This document shows positions 63,857 to 64,000 of a DNA stretch of 64,000 nucleotides, piece by piece. Positions within the stretch are counted from its first letter, which is position 1. Each line of letters opens with the position of its first letter. The DNA lies in assembly GCF_023101665.1 (NCBI RefSeq), contig NZ_CP082161.1, positions 2,356,001-2,420,000 of the forward strand. Reading direction: 5' to 3'. The DNA is from Bradyrhizobium sp. 195 (GTDB taxonomy: Bacteria > Pseudomonadota > Alphaproteobacteria > Rhizobiales > Xanthobacteraceae). The notes under the pieces are model-generated. The model was not told the origin of the DNA. It did not search any database and saw only the letters and a list, made by a program, of their open reading frames with translations. The translations under genes were made by a program, and so were the position numbers.

Positions 63857-64000
63857 CTAGTGCTCGGCCAATTCTGCGGTGAGTGCCTTGGCGGCAAGCA
63901 GATCGGACGTCTCGAAGCCTTCCGTGAACCATCCGTACGTTGAGGCAAGGAGGGCTCGCGCTTCGATAAGCCTGCCTTCGTCGCGCCAGAGCCGAGCCAG
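63857..64000 (-). CDS. C-terminal end of a TPR-ended protein, probably adenylate-cyclase-type
   Basis: The last 47 codons, starting beyond the window and stopping at 63857-63859: '[20 protein letters not shown]', then '[19 protein letters not shown]'. This ending is typical of large class III adenylate/guanylate cyclase-ATPase-TPR proteins of bradyrhizobia, and of related winged-helix TPR regulators. Only the tail is visible, so the enzyme part cannot be confirmed. It is convergent with the MFS gene, with 3 bp between stops. Confidence 0.65.
   Translation of the reverse strand: MARLWRDEGRLIEARALLASTYGWFTEGFETSDLLAAKALTAELAEH

Overview
The window is a 64 kb, GC-rich stretch of an alphaproteobacterial chromosome. 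Its protein sequences and gene order, together with many translated relics of Rhizobiales-type palindromic repeats, point to Bradyrhizobium or a close relative in the Bradyrhizobiaceae. This taxonomic call rests on recognition only; no search was run. I see no tRNA, rRNA, insertion sequence, prophage or CRISPR array.

Positions 1-17151 are the cell-envelope and division core, all on the plus strand: the end of ftsW, murG, murC, murB, a divergent ddl, ftsQ, ftsA and ftsZ (closed by a strong terminator), then lpxC, bamD, recN and ligA. Lipid II precursor synthesis, the divisome, the first committed step of lipid A and outer-membrane protein assembly therefore sit side by side. Unusually, each of the four gaps between ftsW and ddl holds a palindromic repeat, drawn from four different families. 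A minus-strand GIY-YIG gene between recN and ligA is frameshifted.

Positions 17152-31400 are housekeeping and accessory genes: a Bcr/CflA-type exporter whose last residues are encoded by a repeat, aminopeptidase P, prmA, an orphan Flp pilin, a cluster of DnaA-box-like motifs, a PYROXD2-like oxidoreductase, a membrane spermidine-synthase-like protein, a secreted glycerophosphodiesterase, an L,D-transpeptidase, a glycine-zipper protein and a two-gene ABC exporter.

Positions 31600-45400 mix secreted and metabolic genes. Two related exported alpha/beta-hydrolase-like proteins (one fused to LysM) flank a CYP199-like P450, a solute-binding protein and a divergent MarR regulator with a clear palindromic operator. 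Next come a tartrate/malate dehydrogenase with a divergent LysR regulator and an aspartate dehydrogenase, a sorbosone-dehydrogenase-like protein, a small membrane/lipid group (ICMT-like, HpnA-like epimerase, Mpo1/DUF962-like) and a translationally coupled Cys-rich/OmpA pair.

Positions 45400-64000 hold an orphan HicB, a UvrD/PcrA helicase carrying an in-frame palindromic element, DUF1328, a thioesterase divergent from a D-2-hydroxyacid dehydrogenase, a His/Gly-rich LTxxQ protein, an exported caspase-like protease, a TRAP transporter (DctP plus fused DctQM) with a 2-hydroxyacid dehydrogenase, an ABC solute-binding protein, a CHASE-GGDEF-EAL protein, an MFS transporter and the tail of a TPR-ended protein.

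The strongest unusual signals are the palindromic element inside the helicase gene, repeat occupancy of the dcw gaps, the one-orientation DnaA-box-like cluster at 22615-22792, and the pair of exported hydrolases.
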